64,000 nt of DNA, from assembly GCA_044226395.1 (NCBI GenBank), contig JBGAHD010000002.1:992001-1056000 (forward strand), given 5' to 3'. This stretch comes from JBGAHD01 sp044226395 (GTDB lineage: Bacteria > Pseudomonadota > Gammaproteobacteria > Xanthomonadales > Ahniellaceae). How positions within the stretch are numbered: the stretch's first letter is position 1; every line of letters begins with the position of its first letter. Below the pieces are notes generated by a model that was given only the letters and a program-made list of their open reading frames with translations, made no database searches and had not been told where the DNA came from. Positions 36,022 through 45,372 of this stretch are shown here, one piece after another. Made by a program: the position numbers and the translations under genes.

Positions 36022-36450
36022 TTACAGACCGATGCGCTTGGCCAGCACCAGGTAGATGATCGGAATCACGATCACCAGGGGCAGCTCGTTGATCCAGCGC
36101 AGGGTCGTGGGACTGGGCAAGGCGCCGCCTTGCGCCGCGCGCTTGAGCCAGCGGCCGCACACGATGTAGTACGCCAGCAGCACCGCGACCAAGGTCAGCT
36201 TGGCGCGCAGCCAGGCACCGCTGATGCCGTAGTGCAGCCACAGCATCAGGCCCAGCACCAGCGAGATGCCGAACATCACGTGGCCGAAGCGATACAGACG
36301 CCGGCCCATCAGGTACAGGCGCTCGCGCACCGCCGGCACCTCGCCCGCGGTCTCGGCGATATTGACCAGGATGCGCGGCAGATAGAACACCGCGGCCATC
36401 CAGGCCATCACGAACAGAATGTGCAGGGTCTTGGCGGCCAAATAGCCCAT
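36022..36450 (-). CDS. hemJ: Protoporphyrinogen oxidase HemJ (CopD-like membrane protein)
   Basis: The product has 142 residues and four or five membrane helices. The start KTLHILFVMAWMAAVFYLPRIL closely follows the HemJ pattern, including the early histidine and the YLPR motif. RFGHVMFGISLVLGLML carries a second conserved histidine, and a lysine lies in WLRAKLTLV. HemJ oxidises protoporphyrinogen IX to protoporphyrin IX in many proteobacteria. Its nearness to hemD, hemX and hemY supports the call, although it is not in their operon. A generic CopD-family protein is the alternative. Confidence 0.75.
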   Translation of the reverse strand: MGYLAAKTLHILFVMAWMAAVFYLPRILVNIAETAGEVPAVRERLYLMGRRLYRFGHVMFGISLVLGLMLWLHYGISGAWLRAKLTLVAVLLAYYIVCGRWLKRAAQGGALPSPTTLRWINELPLVIVIPIIYLVLAKRIGL

Positions 36451-36502
36451 GGCGTCCTCCGCGTGGCGGCGCAGCTTGCCACAGGCGCGGCGTGGCCGCG
36501 AG

Positions 36503-37834
36503 TCACTCGAAACTGTCGTCGAACCAGCGTTCGCGCGCGCCGGCGTAGCGCGCCACCATCACCGCGTTGGTGCGCAGGATCTTGCCGCCCATGGCCTGGG
36601 CATTGGTGATGTTGGCCGGCAGATCGTCGTCGTCGTGATAGTAGGGATAGCTCGACCAGTCGTTCTCGATCGCCAGATACGTCGGTAGGTTTCGCGCCAG
36701 ATAGCCGATGTGATCCGAGCAGCACGGCGCCGTCGACAACACCGCGCGCGAACCCGGCGCGTACTGCGTGGCGACCAGGGCGGCCTCGCTCAACAGGGCC
36801 GAGTTCTCGGTGCTCGATTCCAGCAGCAGATCGAGATCGTCGTCCTCGGAAAAACCAATCATGTCCATGATCACGACCAGGCGCACGCGCTCGAGATCGC
36901 CGTTGTTGGCCAGCGAAATCACGTGCGAGTTCGAGCCGTACAAGCCTTGTTCCTCGCCCGCGTAGCAAATGAACTTGATCGTGCGATCGGGCGGAAATTG
37001 GCGCATGACGTCGGCCAGTTCCAAAACGCCGGCGCAGCCCGTGCCATTGTCCTCGGCGCCGGGCGAATGCAGATTGCCGGCCGGCGCGTTCTGGATGTTG
37101 CGCGAGTCGTAGTGACCGCCGACGATCACCCAACTGCCGGCCTGCGTGCGACCGGGCAGGGTCGCGATCACGTTCTGACGCGTGAACACGCCGAAGCCGT
37201 TGTTGATGGTGAAATCCTGCGTGGTCACCGCGAGGCCCATGGCTTGGAACTGCGCGACCAACCAGTCGCGCGCGCCATCGATCGTGGTGCCATAGGTCAG
37301 GCGATCGTGCGTCGCCAGCGCCTGCACGCGGCCGAACCAGCGCGCGGTGTCGACGCTGTCGGCGATGGCGAGCAACTGCGGATCGACGCCGGCCTTGCCA
37401 GCCGGCGCGCGGAATTCGCGCGCGAGCACGCTGTTAGCGACGACCGCGCGACCGTCTTCCCAACGCTTGGCCACGGGCGCGGGCAGGGCGAGAAGCGCGT
37501 CGTGCCCGATCACGGCGAGCGGTCGCGGCGTCACGTGCATGTGGCCTTCGTCGCAGCCGATCGGCGCGAGCACCAGTTCATCGAGCGCGAGCTGGCCGTG
37601 TTCGGCCACGCGCTTGGCGGACTTGCCAAGGCGCGTTTGCGTGGCGTCGTCGCTGGCGACCAATAGCGCGTCGCCAGTTTCGAGCCAGAAACCAGCGCGC
37701 ACTTCGCGCTTGAGCGCGTCGACGCGCGCCTGCGACCAGCCGCGCGTGTCGTAACTCGCCGCCGGCCAGTGCTCGCCCGCGCGCGCGGCGATGCTCGCCG
37801 CGATCAGCACCGCGAAACCCAGGAGCTTGCACAT
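36503..37834 (-). CDS. Secreted M28-family zinc aminopeptidase
   Basis: The product has 443 residues. The ATG at 37834 has GAGGG upstream and opens a signal peptide (KLLGFAVLIAASIAARA). The di-zinc site is complete: GGHYDS (~residue 241), PGAEDNGTG, the catalytic pair in YAGEEQGLYGS, IMDMIGFS, and the last histidine in YPYYHDDDD. A CCSDH segment may add a disulfide. M28 enzymes remove N-terminal residues from peptides in the periplasm or outside the cell. The protein ends RWFDDSFE, the short acidic-aromatic tail shared with other exported proteins in the window. Confidence 0.88.
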   Translation of the reverse strand: MCKLLGFAVLIAASIAARAGEHWPAASYDTRGWSQARVDALKREVRAGFWLETGDALLVASDDATQTRLGKSAKRVAEHGQLALDELVLAPIGCDEGHMHVTPRPLAVIGHDALLALPAPVAKRWEDGRAVVANSVLAREFRAPAGKAGVDPQLLAIADSVDTARWFGRVQALATHDRLTYGTTIDGARDWLVAQFQAMGLAVTTQDFTINNGFGVFTRQNVIATLPGRTQAGSWVIVGGHYDSRNIQNAPAGNLHSPGAEDNGTGCAGVLELADVMRQFPPDRTIKFICYAGEEQGLYGSNSHVISLANNGDLERVRLVVIMDMIGFSEDDDLDLLLESSTENSALLSEAALVATQYAPGSRAVLSTAPCCSDHIGYLARNLPTYLAIENDWSSYPYYHDDDDLPANITNAQAMGGKILRTNAVMVARYAGARERWFDDSFE

Positions 37835-37981
37835 GGTCGAGCCCTCTTGCCGAGCGCGATTGTAGTCCCGCGCGCGCGGGCGCGGCGTGATCGGCGTCGC
37901 GCTCGTCGCGCGTCCGGCGCCGGTGGTCCGCGCGCATGGGGTTCGCCCACTGTTAGACTCAACCGCGCTTCGGAGCCGGAC

Positions 37982-38800
37982 ATGTCGGATTTTCATCGTC
38001 GCCAGTGGTTGCGCACCGGTTTGATCGACGTGGGCGAGGTGTGCTGCGCCGGCCGTTGTCGCGCGCGCTCGGCCGAGGAAGTCGCGACCACGCACAGCGT
38101 GGTGCTGACCACGCGCGGCGTATTCGTGCGTCACGTGCGCGGCGGCGAGGCCGTGGCCGAGGCCAATCAGTTGTCCTTGTTCACGCGCGGCGAGCCCTAT
38201 CGCGTCAGTCATCCGGTCGCCGGTGGCGATGAATGCCTGGTGCTGGCGCCCGACGAAGAAGCGCTCGCCGCCCTGCTGCCGCGCGCCGAACGCGCGCGCG
38301 ACGACGTGCGCTTCGCCCTCACGCATCGACCCTTGGCCGCCGAGGAACAGCGCGAGGCCTTGTTGCTGCGACACGATCTCGCGGGCGGTCGCATCGACGA
38401 TCTCGAAGGCGAAGTGCGCGCGCTCGATCTGTTGCGTCGCCTGGTCGGCCGCGAAGGACCACGCGTGCGCGCCGGCGCCAGCACGCGGCGTCTGGTCGAT
38501 CGCGCCAAGCTGTGGCTGGGCGCGCATGCCGGCGAACGCGCGACCCTGGCGCGCATCGCGCGCGATGTCGGCGCCACGCCCGTGTATCTGACCCAGGCTT
38601 TCGCCGCGGTCGAGCGCGAGCCGCTGTATCGCTATCAGCGGCGCTTGCGCCTGGCGCGCGCGTTGCGCCAGCTCGACGAGCCGATCGATCTGACCACGCT
38701 GGCGCTCGATTGCGGCTTCGCCTCGCACAGCCATTTCACCGCGGCCTTTCGCGCGGTGTATGGCATCGCGCCGAGCGCCTTGCGCGCGCGCGGGTCCTGA
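37982..38800 (+). CDS. AraC-family transcriptional regulator
   Basis: The product has 272 residues. The ATG at 37982 has GGAG ~9 nt upstream. The N-terminal half (~1-140) is an effector-sensing region with VVLTTRGVFVRHV and LSLFTRGEPYRVSHPV, a cupin-like pattern. The C-terminal ~100 residues hold two helix-turn-helices: TLARIARDVGATPVYLTQAF and TTLALDCGFASHSHFTAAF, ending FRAVYGIAPSALR, the AraC signature. The ligand is unknown. It stands divergent from the M28 peptidase and upstream of the GST gene, both plausible targets. Confidence 0.9.
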   Translation: MSDFHRRQWLRTGLIDVGEVCCAGRCRARSAEEVATTHSVVLTTRGVFVRHVRGGEAVAEANQLSLFTRGEPYRVSHPVAGGDECLVLAPDEEALAALLPRAERARDDVRFALTHRPLAAEEQREALLLRHDLAGGRIDDLEGEVRALDLLRRLVGREGPRVRAGASTRRLVDRAKLWLGAHAGERATLARIARDVGATPVYLTQAFAAVEREPLYRYQRRLRLARALRQLDEPIDLTTLALDCGFASHSHFTAAFRAVYGIAPSALRARGS

Positions 38801-38875
38801 AGAATTCGACAGCGTCGGCGCGGGTCGACGTGGTGTCATGCGCTGGCGCGATCGTCGCGCGATCGGAGAACTTCA

Positions 38876-39466
38876 GTGAGTACGCCGCACCTTTTCGCCA
38901 GCCCCGCCTGCGGGTCGATCATCGTCGAAGCCGCCTTCGCCGAGGCGGGCCTGGCCTTGACCCGCACCGACATCGACTACGAGCAACTGTCCCGCCACGC
39001 CGAGCTTCGAAAGCACAATCCGCTCGCCCAAGTACCGACCCTGGTGCTGGGCCCGGGCCGGATCATGACCGAGAGCGCCGCGATCGCGCTGCACGTCAAC
39101 GACCTCGCGCCGCGCGCCGCGCTGCTGCCCGCGGTCGGTAGCGCCGATCGGGATCGCGCGCTGCGCTGGTTGATCTTTTGCGTGGCCTCGATCTATCCGA
39201 CGTTTCACTACGAGCTCGTCGGCGGCGATGCCGACAAGGCCTTGCAGCGACGCCAGACCTTGTTGCGCCAACTCGACGCCGAAGCGGGCGCGCCGTGGTT
39301 CCTGGGTCAATCCTTCAGCGTGGTTGATATCTACATCGCCGCGATGACGCGCTGGACCCCGGGCCTCGACTGGATCGCCCAGCACGCGCCACGCCTGCAC
39401 GCGATCGCGCTCGCCACCGCCGAGCGACCGGCGCTGCGCGAGATCTTCGCCCGCAATTTCGGCTGA
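38876..39466 (+). CDS. Glutathione S-transferase family protein
   Basis: The product has 196 residues and a GTG start at 38876 with GGAG 8 nt upstream. The N-terminal thioredoxin-like domain includes SPACGSIIVEAAFAEAG (candidate active Ser or Cys near residues 9-12), NPLAQVPTLV with the cis-proline and TESAAIALHV for glutathione binding. The C-terminal helical domain has FLGQSFSVVDIYIAAM. It would conjugate or reduce small electrophiles with glutathione. The substrate is unknown. It lies 75 bp after the AraC gene on the same strand. Confidence 0.88.
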   Translation: MSTPHLFASPACGSIIVEAAFAEAGLALTRTDIDYEQLSRHAELRKHNPLAQVPTLVLGPGRIMTESAAIALHVNDLAPRAALLPAVGSADRDRALRWLIFCVASIYPTFHYELVGGDADKALQRRQTLLRQLDAEAGAPWFLGQSFSVVDIYIAAMTRWTPGLDWIAQHAPRLHAIALATAERPALREIFARNFG

Positions 39467-39560
39467 GCGCGCGTCCGCGCGCGGCCACCGATGACCTGGA
39501 TCATGGTGCGACGCGCGCGGGCGGCTACACTGTCGGCATCGTGATCGCTGGCCCGCGCCC

Positions 39561-41261
39561 ATGACTGCCGCTTCCGCCGATTCCACCGCCCGCGCGGCCG
39601 CGCCCGCGTGGGCGCAGTTCGTTCCCAAGCTCGCCACGGTCTTGCAGCGTGGTTATGGCCTGGACGATCTGCGCCGCGACGCCATGGCTGGACTCACCGT
39701 CGCCGTGGTCGCGTTGCCGCTGGCGATGGCCCTGGCCATTGCCTCGGGCACGACGCCCGAGAAGGGCCTGCACACCGCCATCGTCGCGGGGTTTTTGATT
39801 TCGGCGCTCGGCGGTTCGCGCGTGCAGATCGGTGGCCCGACCGCGGCCTTCGTGCCGGTGGTGTTTCATGTCATCACGCAGTTCGGCTACGGCGGCTTGA
39901 TCTTGTGCACCTTGCTGTCGGGCCTGATCCTGATCGCGGCGGGTTTGCTGCGTCTGGGCAATTTGATGAAGTTCATGCCCAAGCCCGTGGTCACGGGCTT
40001 TACCGCCGGTATCGCGGTGAGCATCTTCTCGAGCCAGATCAAGGACGCGCTGGGCCTGCCGATCGAGCACGTGCCGGCCGATTTTCTACCGCGCTGGCAG
40101 GCGTATTTCGGCGCGATGCCCCAGACCAGCATGGCCACGGCCGCGTGCACGGTGCTGGCGATCGCGTTGATCGTGGGTCTGCGCAAATGGCGGCCGGCGT
40201 GGCCGGGGTTCTTGATCGCGGTGTCGCTGGGCGCGGTGGTGGTGACGTTCTTCTCGGTGCCGGTGGCGACGATTGGTTCGCGCTTCGGCGAGATTCCCGC
40301 GACCTTGCCAGTATTCGATTTTCCGCGCATTCCTTTCGAGCGCACCGGCGAGTTGTTGCCGGCGTCCTTGACCATCGCGTTTCTCGCCGGCGTCGAATCG
40401 CTGCTCTCGGCCGTGGTCGCCGACGGCATGATCGCGGGACGGCATCGTTCCAACGCCGAGCTGATCGCGCAAGGCGTGGCCAATGCCGCGTCGGCGCTGT
40501 TTGGTGGCCTGCCCGCGACCGGCGCGATCGCGCGCACCGCGACCAATGTCCGCGCCGGCGCGCGCACGCCCGTGGCGGGCATGGTGCACGCGGCCTTCCT
40601 GCTGGTGTTCATGCTGCTGCTGGCGCCGCTGATGCGATACGTGCCGCTGCCGGTGCTGGCCGCCGTGCTGCTGGTGGTGGCCTGGAACATGGCCGAGATC
40701 GAGCACTTCAAGCATCTGCTGCGCGGGCCATGGGGCGATCGCGCGGTGCTGTTGGTGACCTTCGTGCTGACCGTGGTGTTCGATCTGACCGTGGCGATCG
40801 AGGCCGGCGTGGTGCTCGCGGCCTTCGTGTTCATGCAGCGCATGGCCGCGGCCGTGGCGGTGGCGCCGGGCGGCGCGATCGGCGAAGAGGAAGAGGGCGC
40901 GCAACGCGAGCCCCTGCCTCCGGGCGTCGAGGTGTTCCAGATCAATGGCCCGTTGTTCTTCGCCGTGTCCGATCGGCTCGACGACGTGCTCGATCAGTAT
41001 TTCCAGAAGCCGCGCGTGTTGATCCTGCGCCTGCGCCTGATGCCGATGATCGACGCCTCGGGCGCGCAGGCGCTCAAGCAATTCCTCGAGCGGGCCTGGC
41101 GCATGAACATCCGCGTGGTGCTGTCGGGACTGACCGCGGAACCGCGCGCGGTGCTCGCGCGCATGGGCGTGCTGGCGCATCCGGCCATCGCCGCCGATGT
41201 CTCGGGCTTCGAGGCCGCCGTGCCGCGCGCCCGCGAGCTGGCCGAGGCGCCGCCGGCCTGA
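39561..41261 (+). CDS. SulP-family anion transporter with STAS domain
   Basis: The product has 566 residues. About 10-12 membrane helices lie in the first ~430 residues, including the SulP motif AGLTVAVVALPLAMALAIASG, IGGPTAAFVPVV and the FGGLPATGAIARTATNVRAGA region typical of the transport core. The C-terminal ~120 residues form a cytoplasmic STAS domain (VEVFQINGPLFFAVSDRLDDV ... LRLRLMPMIDASGAQALKQ). SulP carriers move sulfate, bicarbonate or C4-dicarboxylates (DauA). I cannot tell which from sequence. The next gene follows after 78 bp with its own promoter. Confidence 0.9.
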   Translation: MTAASADSTARAAAPAWAQFVPKLATVLQRGYGLDDLRRDAMAGLTVAVVALPLAMALAIASGTTPEKGLHTAIVAGFLISALGGSRVQIGGPTAAFVPVVFHVITQFGYGGLILCTLLSGLILIAAGLLRLGNLMKFMPKPVVTGFTAGIAVSIFSSQIKDALGLPIEHVPADFLPRWQAYFGAMPQTSMATAACTVLAIALIVGLRKWRPAWPGFLIAVSLGAVVVTFFSVPVATIGSRFGEIPATLPVFDFPRIPFERTGELLPASLTIAFLAGVESLLSAVVADGMIAGRHRSNAELIAQGVANAASALFGGLPATGAIARTATNVRAGARTPVAGMVHAAFLLVFMLLLAPLMRYVPLPVLAAVLLVVAWNMAEIEHFKHLLRGPWGDRAVLLVTFVLTVVFDLTVAIEAGVVLAAFVFMQRMAAAVAVAPGGAIGEEEEGAQREPLPPGVEVFQINGPLFFAVSDRLDDVLDQYFQKPRVLILRLRLMPMIDASGAQALKQFLERAWRMNIRVVLSGLTAEPRAVLARMGVLAHPAIAADVSGFEAAVPRARELAEAPPA

Positions 41262-41276
41262 GCCCCGGGCGAACCT

Positions 41277-41305
41277 TTGCCAAGCACCCGGGGCGCCGGG
41301 ATAAT
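41277..41305 (+). promoter_or_regulatory. Candidate sigma-70 promoter for the rhodanese gene
   Basis: TTGCCA (41277-41282), a 17-nt spacer and GATAAT (41300-41305) lie 34 nt before the start at 41340. This is one of the best -35/-10 pairs I found in the window. Confidence 0.6.
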
Positions 41306-41339
41306 GCGCGCCCCGCTTCGCAGCCCTGGCCACCCGCTC

Positions 41340-41771
41340 ATGTCGCAGCAACTGTCCGATTTCATCGCCAACCACCTGATGCTGGTCGGCATCCTCGTCG
41401 CCTTGATCGTGGCCTTGATCGGCAATGAGTACTCGATGCTCACGCGCAAGTACAAGGCGCTCAATCCCGCGCAGCTGACGCAGCTGATCAATCGCGACAG
41501 CGCCCTGGTGATCGACGTGTCGCCGATCGCGGAATTCCAGGCCGCGCACATCGTTGGCGCGCGCCACGTGGCGATGAGTCAGTTCGATCCCGAGAACAAG
41601 GAACTCGCCAAAGTCAAAGACCTGCCCGTGGCCGTGGTGTGCAAGACCGGTCAGACCGCGGCCCAGGCCTGCGCGCGGCTGGTCAAGGCGGGCTTCACCA
41701 AGGTCTATTGGCTCGACGGCGGTCTCGACGCGTGGCGTTCGGCGGAAATGCCGTTGACTAAGGGTCGGTAA
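41340..41771 (+). CDS. Membrane-anchored rhodanese-like sulfurtransferase
   Basis: The product has 143 residues. An N-terminal membrane helix (LMLVGILVALIVALIG) is followed by a rhodanese domain with SALVIDVSPIAEFQAAHIVGA and active-site loop VVCKTGQTA containing the catalytic cysteine, ending YWLDGGLDAWRSAEMPL. It would carry sulfur as a persulfide at the cytoplasmic membrane, like YibN. In many gammaproteobacteria this gene is followed by grxC and secB. Here the next gene is convergent and unrelated. A 7-bp GC stem (41776-41792) lies in the gap. Confidence 0.88.
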   Translation: MSQQLSDFIANHLMLVGILVALIVALIGNEYSMLTRKYKALNPAQLTQLINRDSALVIDVSPIAEFQAAHIVGARHVAMSQFDPENKELAKVKDLPVAVVCKTGQTAAQACARLVKAGFTKVYWLDGGLDAWRSAEMPLTKGR

Positions 41772-41870
41772 TCGCGGCGCGCGACGCGCGCCATCGTCAA
41801 GACCGCCGTTTGATCGCGCGCGCCCGCGCGAAGGCTCTCGGCATCGCCGCGAAGCCTCGCGCGTGCCCCG

Positions 41871-44603
41871 TCACCACAGACGCCACCGATCCGGCGCGCG
41901 ACCCATTCGCGCGCGAAAGCGTTCCGACGCCGCGGCGAGTTCCGCGCCATCCACGCCACCGCGCAGCGCGGTGGGCAAGGCGGCGATCGCCGCGTCCATC
42001 TGCGCGATGCTGGGATGATCAGGGCCCATGCGCGCGCTCACCTTCGCGCGCGCGTCCGTCAGCAGGGTCGCGGCTTCCTCGAACTGCCCCGCATCGATCA
42101 GGGCGAAAGCCAATCCCGCCTGCAAGCGCTCGAGCGCGTGACTGGTGTCGCCATTGGCCGGCTGGCTCGCGGCGATGGCCTCGCGCTGCCGCGCGATCGC
42201 CTCGGATTGTCGCCCCAGGACGCGCAAGCGCACGGACTCGGCCTGCAGCAAGAATTTGCGATACCCCGCCTGTTGCGCCTGATTGAGCGCGGCGAACCGC
42301 TGTTGCAGGCACTGCCACCAGGTCTCGACGCGATCGCCGCGCGCCGCCAGCGCGGCCGCGTACAAGGCGCCGTAGCAGGCGACGAAAGCAGGGCCCGCGG
42401 GCAAGTCGCGCGCATCGGTCAGCGCCACGGCGCGCTCGGCGAGTACTTGACTGTCATCGACGCGGCCGAGCGCGGCGAGATCGATGGTCTGGTCGGCCCA
42501 GAGCATCTGCCGGAAATAGCCCTTGGCCCAGGCATCGATGCCGTCGACCGCGTCGGCCTCGTCGCGAATCGCGATTGCCCGGGAGAAATCGCCGAGCCGC
42601 GCGTGGACATTGGCGAGCATCTGCTGCTGCCGAAAGAAGGCCGCGTGATTGCGCCCCAGATCGGTCGCGGTCTGCTCGCTCAGGCGCGCCGTGGCGGCGA
42701 GCACGTCGCGATAGCGTTCGCGCGACCAGTAGTAAACCATCAGATTCCAGCGCGTGTTGATCTGCTCGGTGCGCGCTCGCGTCTCGGGGTGCGCCTGGTC
42801 GAAGGCGAGGATCTCCACGAGCAAGGGCTCGGCCTCGTCGAGGCGGCCGGCGGCGTTGAGAAACATCGCGTATTGCTCGAGCGAATGCAGGGTCTGCGTG
42901 CCGAGCCCAGGCTCGGCGCGGCGCGCCAGTTCGATGCTGCGGCGGATCGCCGTCTCGGCCGCCGCGCCGTGGTCGAGATCGCGCTCGATCATGAAGCGCA
43001 CCTCGTAGGCAAAGGCCAGGCGCATGGCGTCGGGTTCGGACTCGCGCTCGAGCATCGCGATCACCGGGTCGAGCGTGCGCGTGGCTTGGTCGAGTTCGCC
43101 GTTCTGGCGCAGGCTGTCGGCCAGTTCGACGGCGCACACGGTCGCCTGCTCGCTGTCGTCGCCGAAGTGCGTCGCGGCCAGCGCGCAGGCACCGGTCTGA
43201 TTGCGTAGCCGCGCCTCGTACTGACGCAAGTCCAGGCGCATGCGCGCCAGCAGTCTCAGCAGTTCATAGCGCAGCGCGGGGTCGAGGTCCGCGCCACGCT
43301 GCAGCCGCGCCTCGCCTTCGCGCACCAAATCCTCGGCCAGGACCGCATTGCCCTTGCTCTGCTCCGGATCGATGCTGCCGAACAGATCCATCAGGAAGGT
43401 CTTCACGGCGCTGGCGCGCGCCGCTTCGCGCGCCGCCAGCCGCGCTTGCCACCACGTGGCCGCGGCGCCGAAGACAATCGCGAGCAGCAACAAGGCGCCG
43501 CCGGCCACCGCGTAACGATGACGCCGGATGAACTTGCCCAGCGCGTAGCCCGCGCCCGCCCGGCGCGCGGACACGGGACGACCGTCTTCATAGGCCTGTA
43601 CATCGCCGAGCAGGGCATCGACCGAGGCGTAGCGGTGTTCGGGTGATTTCTGCAGGGCCGTGAGGCAGATCGCGTCGAGATCGCGCGCGATCGCCCGCGA
43701 CGGCGCCCGCGCGCTCGGCGCTTCGGGCATCTCATCGCAGACCCGGCGCACGAACTCGCGCAAGGACAGGCCGGACGTGGGCAAGGCATCGCTTCCGGCG
43801 AGCAGGCGGTACAGCAGCGCGCCAAGCCCGTACACATCCACGCGCGTGCCGATCGCGCCGCCTTGCAATTGCTCGGGCGCGGCGTAGTTGGGCGTGGCGG
43901 CGAGATCGCGCGTCTGGCTCGCCAGATCGCGGTCGGCGAGCACGCGCGCGATGCCGAAGTCGAGCAGGTACGGCCGATCCTGGTCGTCGACCATGACATT
44001 GGCCGGCTTGATGTCGCGATGGATCACCAGCAAGCGATGCGCGTAGGCCACGGCCTCGGCGATTCGCCGAAACACCGCCAAGCAGCGCGAGACATCGGGG
44101 CACGTCTCGTCGAGCCAACGATCGAGCGTGCGACCGTCGATCCAGTCGGTGATCAGATAGGTGCCGGCGCGCGCATCCTCGCCGGCGTCGATCAGGCGCG
44201 CGATGTGGGGGTGATCGAGTCGGGCCAGGACTTCGCGTTCTTGGATCAGTCGACGTCCCGCGTCCGCGCGATCGAGCCGCAGGAACTTGATCGCCGCGAA
44301 CTTGCGGAACGCGCCATCGGCGCGTTCGGCCAACCACACTTCGCCCATGCCGCCGCGGCCGAGCGGACGGCGCAAGGCCCAGGCGCCGATGCGTTGGTCC
44401 TCGCGGCGGGTCTCGGGTTCGAGAAATCCCGCCGAGGCTTGGATGTCGCCCAACCAGTCCGACACGTGACGCGCCAGGTTCGCGTCCTCGGCGTGCAATG
44501 CCGTCAAGGCTTGGGCTTGCGCCTCGGGGCTCAGCGCCAGCAATCGGTCGACCGCTTGCTCGATCCGCGCGAACAGGACCGGATCGAGATCGCGAGCGGT
44601 CAT
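41871..44603 (-). CDS. Transmembrane Ser/Thr protein kinase with TPR-like region
   Basis: The product has 910 residues. Kinase domain ~73-340: glycine loop GRGGMG (82-87), Lys106, catalytic HRDIKPAN (195-202), DFG (215-217) and YAAPEQ. A membrane helix lies at ~364-384, followed by a long helical repeat region with weaker TPR pattern than the copy at 18170. This is a normal RD kinase. Its ATG overlaps the stop of the sigma gene upstream (44600-44603, ATGA). It is the third sigma/kinase module in the window and should phosphorylate the factor encoded beside it, if the ECF43 model holds. Confidence 0.9.
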   Translation of the reverse strand: MTARDLDPVLFARIEQAVDRLLALSPEAQAQALTALHAEDANLARHVSDWLGDIQASAGFLEPETRREDQRIGAWALRRPLGRGGMGEVWLAERADGAFRKFAAIKFLRLDRADAGRRLIQEREVLARLDHPHIARLIDAGEDARAGTYLITDWIDGRTLDRWLDETCPDVSRCLAVFRRIAEAVAYAHRLLVIHRDIKPANVMVDDQDRPYLLDFGIARVLADRDLASQTRDLAATPNYAAPEQLQGGAIGTRVDVYGLGALLYRLLAGSDALPTSGLSLREFVRRVCDEMPEAPSARAPSRAIARDLDAICLTALQKSPEHRYASVDALLGDVQAYEDGRPVSARRAGAGYALGKFIRRHRYAVAGGALLLLAIVFGAAATWWQARLAAREAARASAVKTFLMDLFGSIDPEQSKGNAVLAEDLVREGEARLQRGADLDPALRYELLRLLARMRLDLRQYEARLRNQTGACALAATHFGDDSEQATVCAVELADSLRQNGELDQATRTLDPVIAMLERESEPDAMRLAFAYEVRFMIERDLDHGAAAETAIRRSIELARRAEPGLGTQTLHSLEQYAMFLNAAGRLDEAEPLLVEILAFDQAHPETRARTEQINTRWNLMVYYWSRERYRDVLAATARLSEQTATDLGRNHAAFFRQQQMLANVHARLGDFSRAIAIRDEADAVDGIDAWAKGYFRQMLWADQTIDLAALGRVDDSQVLAERAVALTDARDLPAGPAFVACYGALYAAALAARGDRVETWWQCLQQRFAALNQAQQAGYRKFLLQAESVRLRVLGRQSEAIARQREAIAASQPANGDTSHALERLQAGLAFALIDAGQFEEAATLLTDARAKVSARMGPDHPSIAQMDAAIAALPTALRGGVDGAELAAASERFRARMGRAPDRWRLW

Positions 44604-45205
44604 GGCGACGCGGGCGCGGGATCGGACAGCGCGCGAAACAACCAAGCGCGCGCCTTGGCCCAATCGCGGCGCACGGTCGAGGGGTCGCGATCGAGCGCGT
44701 CGGCGATTTCCTCCTCGGTCATGCCGGCGAAGAAGCGCAGGCTCACGGTTTCGGCCAAACGCGCGCTGTGACGTTCGAGTTGATCGAGCGCCTGATGCAC
44801 GGCCAAGGCCTGTCGTGACGCGCTCTCATCGCTGTCGGCGAGGGCCAGTTCGTCCAAAGCGACATGCGTCGCGCCATCGCCGCGTTTGTCGGCCAGCGCG
44901 CGACGCGCGCGATCAATGATGATCTGGCGCATCGTCTGCGCGGCCAGCGCGAAAAAATGCGCGCGGTCGTGGATCGGGCCCAGGCGAGCGCCACTGAGCT
45001 TGAGATAGGCCTCGTGCACTAGGCCCGTGGTGTTCAAGGTGGTATTGGCGTGCAAGGCACGGCGATGCAGGCGCGCGATCCCACGCAGTTCGCCATGCAG
45101 CGCGGCGAACAAGGCGCGAATACTGTCGGCCGAGCGCGCGCGCTCATCGATGCGGGCGCTTAGAGCCTCGAACGTCTGCCGAAGGTCGTCGCCGGATTCG
45201 GGCAT
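44600..45205 (-). CDS. ECF sigma factor of the kinase-linked (ECF43-like) type
   Basis: The product has 201 residues, starting at the ATG at 45205 (MPESGDDLRQTFEAL). An upstream frame extends further but is less family-like. Region 2.2 reads LNTTGLVHEAYLKLS, with Thr60 at the acidic position of standard ECF factors, then HFFALAAQTMRQIIIDRARR. Region 4 is FFAGMTEEEIADALDRDPSTVRRDW, a helix-turn-helix. A short Pro/Ala tail (SDPAPASP) follows. It is coupled to the kinase gene by an ATGA overlap. Its divergent neighbour, a secreted beta-helix gene (start 45373), is a positional candidate target. Confidence 0.9.
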   Translation of the reverse strand: MPESGDDLRQTFEALSARIDERARSADSIRALFAALHGELRGIARLHRRALHANTTLNTTGLVHEAYLKLSGARLGPIHDRAHFFALAAQTMRQIIIDRARRALADKRGDGATHVALDELALADSDESASRQALAVHQALDQLERHSARLAETVSLRFFAGMTEEEIADALDRDPSTVRRDWAKARAWLFRALSDPAPASP

Positions 45206-45372
45206 GCGCGGGATTATGAACCAAATACACATGCGAATTGGAGAAGGGACCGGCTCTGGCTCGGACCCGACACCGACCCCTGGGTGCGAGGCGAAGCCGC
45301 GAGCGCGGCTGACCAGTGCGCGGTTTTTCCAGCATTCCGCGATACACCGGACAAGCCACTCGGAGTGATGCC

